Assembly: GCF_024713945.1 (NCBI RefSeq)
Contig: NC_134677.1
Coordinates: 1,181,001 to 1,245,000, forward strand
Direction: 5' to 3'
Source: Dermatophagoides farinae
Lineage: Eukaryota > Arthropoda > Arachnida > Sarcoptiformes > Pyroglyphidae
DNA length: 64,000 bases
How positions within the stretch are numbered: position 1 is the stretch's first letter; every line of letters starts with the position of its first letter. Shown piece after piece: positions 60,441 through 64,000 of the stretch. Made by a program: the position numbers and the translations under genes. The notes below the pieces were generated by a model. That model did no database searches. It worked only from the letters and a program-made list of their open reading frames with translations, and was not told the origin of the DNA.

Positions 60441-62987
60441 TTATTTCGAATGATTAAATACAGATTTACGATTTGATAGAATGAACATTAAATCGGCTAG
60501 AATTTGGCCAACATTTGTATCTAGAAATATGGACATAATAAGATCGACAAATCTATTTTCATATTTATAAAATAGATAACAATCATTGTGGTCACAAGCC
60601 GATGCTAATGTTCGTAATGTACGTGCAGCTAATCCAATAATGTAATTGATTGAACATTCATCAGGATGTTGTAATGACGAATTCGTTGTTGTTAAACATA
60701 TACCATTCATTCGATTATGAAATTCATTTTGTTCAATAAAGGCTAACAAATTATTTATGACCAAATCAATATGAAGAATGATTCGTGCACTTAATAGATC
60801 ACCATGGGAAAAATGTGCCAATACAACCAATGATAATTCCTGTAAAACTTGATCATCATCATTTCTGCCAATAGTTTCGACTAATACTCGATACATTTGT
60901 TCAATACGATTGAATGGTGGTGTAGCCAATATGAGATCAATATTTGATTGATGAATACTTAATTTGGCTACAATTTCCAATGCTTGTATCTGACAGGAAA
61001 GATTATCCGGTGGTAATGGATCACGAGCATATGATGATGAACATACTATCCAATGAAGTAAACCATCCAATAAGGGTAAAATAATTTTATCTGAATATTG
61101 ACAAAGATCAAGATGTTCGCTAAGATTGGATAATGTAACCAAAGTATTCATACGAATCATATGTAAAGTTTCGAATGAAAAATCATCGAATAATTCACCC
61201 AAGAATATTTCATTTTCTTTATCATTATTATTGTTATTATTATGATTACGATTGGTCACTGAATTCAAAATCATTGCAAATGTTTTCTTTTCATCATGTT
61301 CATGATTGTATGATAAAAGACGTGCCATTACCAATAATAATGATACATCATTAGCCATCATACGACTATTGGTTATAGAAAATGATGCATTACGTATAAT
61401 GCTCGATATGCATAGACATCTTTTCAACATGGATTCATAAGCTTCAAGACGAGGACATAAGGTCGATGATATTTCGAATTTTTCAGCCTCATCATCCAAT
61501 TCAAGTTTTCGTTTTTTCACCATAAAACGTTTATTTTGTTGTGTTTCATTCACATGTTGTTGTTGTTGTTGCTGCTGCTGTTGTTGTTGTTTATCAGTTA
61601 TTGGCCTAATGAATGGAACCATTTCTTGCATCGGATTCATTGATCGAATGATATGTGCTGTACTCATCGTATTACCATTTTGTAGATATTGATGATCACA
61701 AAAAATATCGAGCCAATCCTTTTCTAATTGATTGACAATATTTGCATTCAGATCAACATCTTCTTTCAATTTGACTGGTAAACCATTTCTTGATTGGAAT
61801 GTATAATTAGTAGAATCAAGTAGATATATACGATCATTCGGTTCGATCAAATTATTACTATTTGTCTTCGAAACAATATTTGGCCCATCGCTATCATTGG
61901 ACATCATTTTTAGCTGATAATCAATTTTAGTATCTACGAAAAGATCATCAAAAATAGCATCGAGAAAACATTTGTAATATTCAACCAAACGGCCAGATAA
62001 ATTAGATTGTAATTGTAATTGACCATTACTGGACATTATGTGTAAACAATCAAGTGCCCAAGTTGTTTCAGCCAATAATCCAGATTCAAGACTCATAATT
62101 AATTTTTTCATATCTATCGATCCAATTTTTGTTACTTTTCGAATTTTACGAAACATTGGTTTCGTTCGTTCGACAATATTTTCATCCATAATTTGATTAG
62201 GAGAAGCTTTTAAAGAAGTAAAGCCTAAAGCTTGACGTAAATAGATATTATTTCCGGGTTTTGGAACATTTTCTCGTTTTACAATATTATTGTTGGATAT
62301 GATCCGATTTTGATTATTTCCAGCATTGTTATTAATCATGGGCCACATTCGAATTGGTTGTTCCATGACGGAAGTTGATCTTGATCCTTGATTTTCCATC
62401 TGGAAAATTGGATTGTTATATTGCTGAGGCTTCGGATGTGGATTTAGTTGATGCTGTTGTTGTTGAATGCGATAATTTGAAATCATTGTAGGATGCTGTT
62501 GCATATTGGGCCGATAAATAATTTTCGATCGAATTGGACTAGGATGTCGGGTAGCAGCTTGCATCGGACCATACGAATATGGACGTTGACCAAAATAATG
62601 ATCATTATGGCTATATTGAACAACGTTTTGATTGTTACCGATGTTGTTATCCGGATTGTTCGAAAAATGGCCAATATTTGATCTATTATCAGCATAAGAA
62701 ATTTGATTATTATATGATTGATTGTTATCTGAATTTGATGTTGAATAAAATTGTTGTTGACCAACATTCGGTGGTGTCCATGTTTGCCTATTATTATTCA
62801 TAACCATTATGGGTTGATTTCGATTATCTACTTCTCTTGGCATATATACATTGTTATTGTTATTATTATTGTTTGGTCTGTTTAATGATGAAAATGACTG
62901 ATGATAATACGAATTTTGAGGATAGATTCGATTTGTCACTGTCGTGACTTGTTGATATTGTTGTTGTTGTTGTTGGTTCATGTTCAT
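60441..62987 (-). CDS. ARID1/Osa-type SWI/SNF subunit, C-terminal (BAF250_C) domain
   Basis: ARID1A/B and insect Osa are the defining subunits of BAF-type SWI/SNF chromatin remodellers. This single-exon 848-aa frame has a Gln/Asn/Tyr/Pro-rich N-terminal 270 residues like the low-complexity part of Osa, then the C-terminal armadillo-like core domain from about 280: MSLESGLLAETTWALDCL, CLCISSIIRNASFS, NTLVTLSNLSEHLDL, ILPLLDGLLHWIVCSSS, LSIHQSNIDLILATPPFNR and a C-terminal helix pair. No ARID DNA-binding domain is present. An in-frame stop lies 42 bp before the ATG and there is no pyrimidine-rich acceptor near it, so the start seems real. The ARID part may be a separate upstream gene, an exon spliced in internally beyond the window, or lost. 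A microsatellite-derived poly-Gln lies near residues 470-482. Confidence 0.85.
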   Translation of the reverse strand: MNMNQQQQQQYQQVTTVTNRIYPQNSYYHQSFSSLNRPNNNNNNNNVYMPREVDNRNQPIMVMNNNRQTWTPPNVGQQQFYSTSNSDNNQSYNNQISYADNRSNIGHFSNNPDNNIGNNQNVVQYSHNDHYFGQRPYSYGPMQAATRHPSPIRSKIIYRPNMQQHPTMISNYRIQQQQHQLNPHPKPQQYNNPIFQMENQGSRSTSVMEQPIRMWPMINNNAGNNQNRIISNNNIVKRENVPKPGNNIYLRQALGFTSLKASPNQIMDENIVERTKPMFRKIRKVTKIGSIDMKKLIMSLESGLLAETTWALDCLHIMSSNGQLQLQSNLSGRLVEYYKCFLDAIFDDLFVDTKIDYQLKMMSNDSDGPNIVSKTNSNNLIEPNDRIYLLDSTNYTFQSRNGLPVKLKEDVDLNANIVNQLEKDWLDIFCDHQYLQNGNTMSTAHIIRSMNPMQEMVPFIRPITDKQQQQQQQQQQQHVNETQQNKRFMVKKRKLELDDEAEKFEISSTLCPRLEAYESMLKRCLCISSIIRNASFSITNSRMMANDVSLLLVMARLLSYNHEHDEKKTFAMILNSVTNRNHNNNNNNDKENEIFLGELFDDFSFETLHMIRMNTLVTLSNLSEHLDLCQYSDKIILPLLDGLLHWIVCSSSYARDPLPPDNLSCQIQALEIVAKLSIHQSNIDLILATPPFNRIEQMYRVLVETIGRNDDDQVLQELSLVVLAHFSHGDLLSARIILHIDLVINNLLAFIEQNEFHNRMNGICLTTTNSSLQHPDECSINYIIGLAARTLRTLASACDHNDCYLFYKYENRFVDLIMSIFLDTNVGQILADLMFILSNRKSVFNHSK

Positions 62988-64000
62988 AAAATAATAATAA
63001 TCATTCGATAAGAATGAATAATATAATCATCATCAAATCAATAATAATAATAAACAAATTCGACGCTAAATATGACTAATTTGAAAACGAAAACATCGAA
63101 GAAAAATAAAATTTGAGATGAGTAACAAACACAAAATCACATTTTCATAACAAAAAAAAAATGAGTTTAACAGTAAAACACTGAAACAAGTTAGAACAAA
63201 ATATTATTATTCGAGAAGAAGCATATGAAATAGTTAGGATTTTATACCGAAATAACACAATTTAGAAGCATAGAAAATAGATTGATAAACACATGCCTCC
63301 TTCAAACGATGGACGTCTAGTATCGATAGTATTTCGATTATTTTTTTTTTGTTGTTCGGAACTAATAATTCATCCTTTTTTTATCCATTATATCATCTTT
63401 TTTCGATAACCACGGTTTTTTTTGGGTTATGTCATATCGATTTCAATGATTTTCCACCAATTGGTTATTTTATAATCAATGTTATATTGGTGATTCAACG
63501 GGTTTACACTGGTATATTTCAATTTTATCTAATGTTCTGTGTTTGTGTTGGTTGAATATATACAGGTATATATGATTATTGACCTGTCATACACCTTTGG
63601 TTGTATTCATTCAAGGTATGTCCGCTTGTCTTATGTCATCTCATCATCATCATCATCATCATCATTATCATCTTTAATATTCATTCATCCATATCCTGCA
63701 GGTGAAAAAAAACCGGCAACATCTAGTACTAACATGAATATTTATTTTTTGTCGATTTATCTAGCTGAAAAATTCGAGAATGTTGAAACTTTTTACACAT
63801 AGAGAAAGAAGAAGAAGACGGAAAAAAAGACTCAATCACATAATAATGTAATGTTTAAAAATTATCGATGAAATGAATCCGGAATGAAAACCCAACAAAC
63901 CATTTATGCTACTTGTTGCATACATAATAATAATGATGATGATGATGATCAAAAAAAAAAAAGATTTTGTTTTCTGTATACTACTGCTGCTTTGTGTTAC
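62988..64000. other. Upstream flank of the ARID1-like gene
   Basis: About 1 kb to the window edge. I see no exon carrying an ARID-like sequence on the minus strand. It contains an ATC repeat near 63,645, a GAT repeat near 63,940 and otherwise unstructured AT-rich DNA. Promoter sequences are expected but not recognisable. Confidence 0.55.

Overview
The window is nuclear DNA of an animal. It is strongly AT-rich, packed with microsatellites (ATC/GAT, CA/TG, GTT/CAA, long A and T runs), and its genes have very short spliceosomal introns (52-83 bp is common). Gene content (COX10, ARPC3, APC10, SMSr/SAMD8, PNPLA8, GANP/SAC3, acid sphingomyelinase, ARID1/Osa) is metazoan. The compact introns and the Asn/Ser/His/Gln homopolymers suggest an arthropod with a small AT-rich genome; my best guess is an astigmatid mite of the Dermatophagoides type. 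That assignment is inference and was not tested by any search.

Layout. Bases 1 to about 34,190 hold no gene I can support: only simple repeats, palindromes and a few hairpins, one of them (15,385-15,462) resembling a microRNA precursor. Bases 34,680-37,917 (minus strand) hold the most interesting locus: a ten-exon gene that I reconstructed exon by exon. All nine introns are GT-AG and phase-consistent, and the product is 885 residues. It resembles animal proteins derived from CACTA (EnSpm)-like transposases, with a variant N-terminal zinc finger, an acidic linker, a candidate D-D-E triad and a CxxC. Just upstream (38,036-38,351) is a small insertion flanked by a perfect 14-bp direct repeat, with AATAAA and a short A-tail, which looks like a 5'-truncated retrocopy.

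Bases 39,464-63,000 are a dense block of housekeeping genes: COX10 (minus) divergent from ARPC3 (plus), ARPC3 convergent with APC10/ANAPC10 (minus), SMSr/SAMD8-like (plus) convergent with PNPLA8-like (minus), PNPLA8 divergent from GANP/SAC3 (plus), acid sphingomyelinase (plus, six exons) convergent with an ARID1/Osa C-terminal-domain gene (minus). Sphingolipid synthesis (SMSr) and breakdown (acid sphingomyelinase) genes lie within 15 kb of each other with a phospholipase between them; I cannot tell whether this is more than chance.

The exon models come from reading splice consensus and matching remembered family patterns. No alignment, transcript or database result was available.
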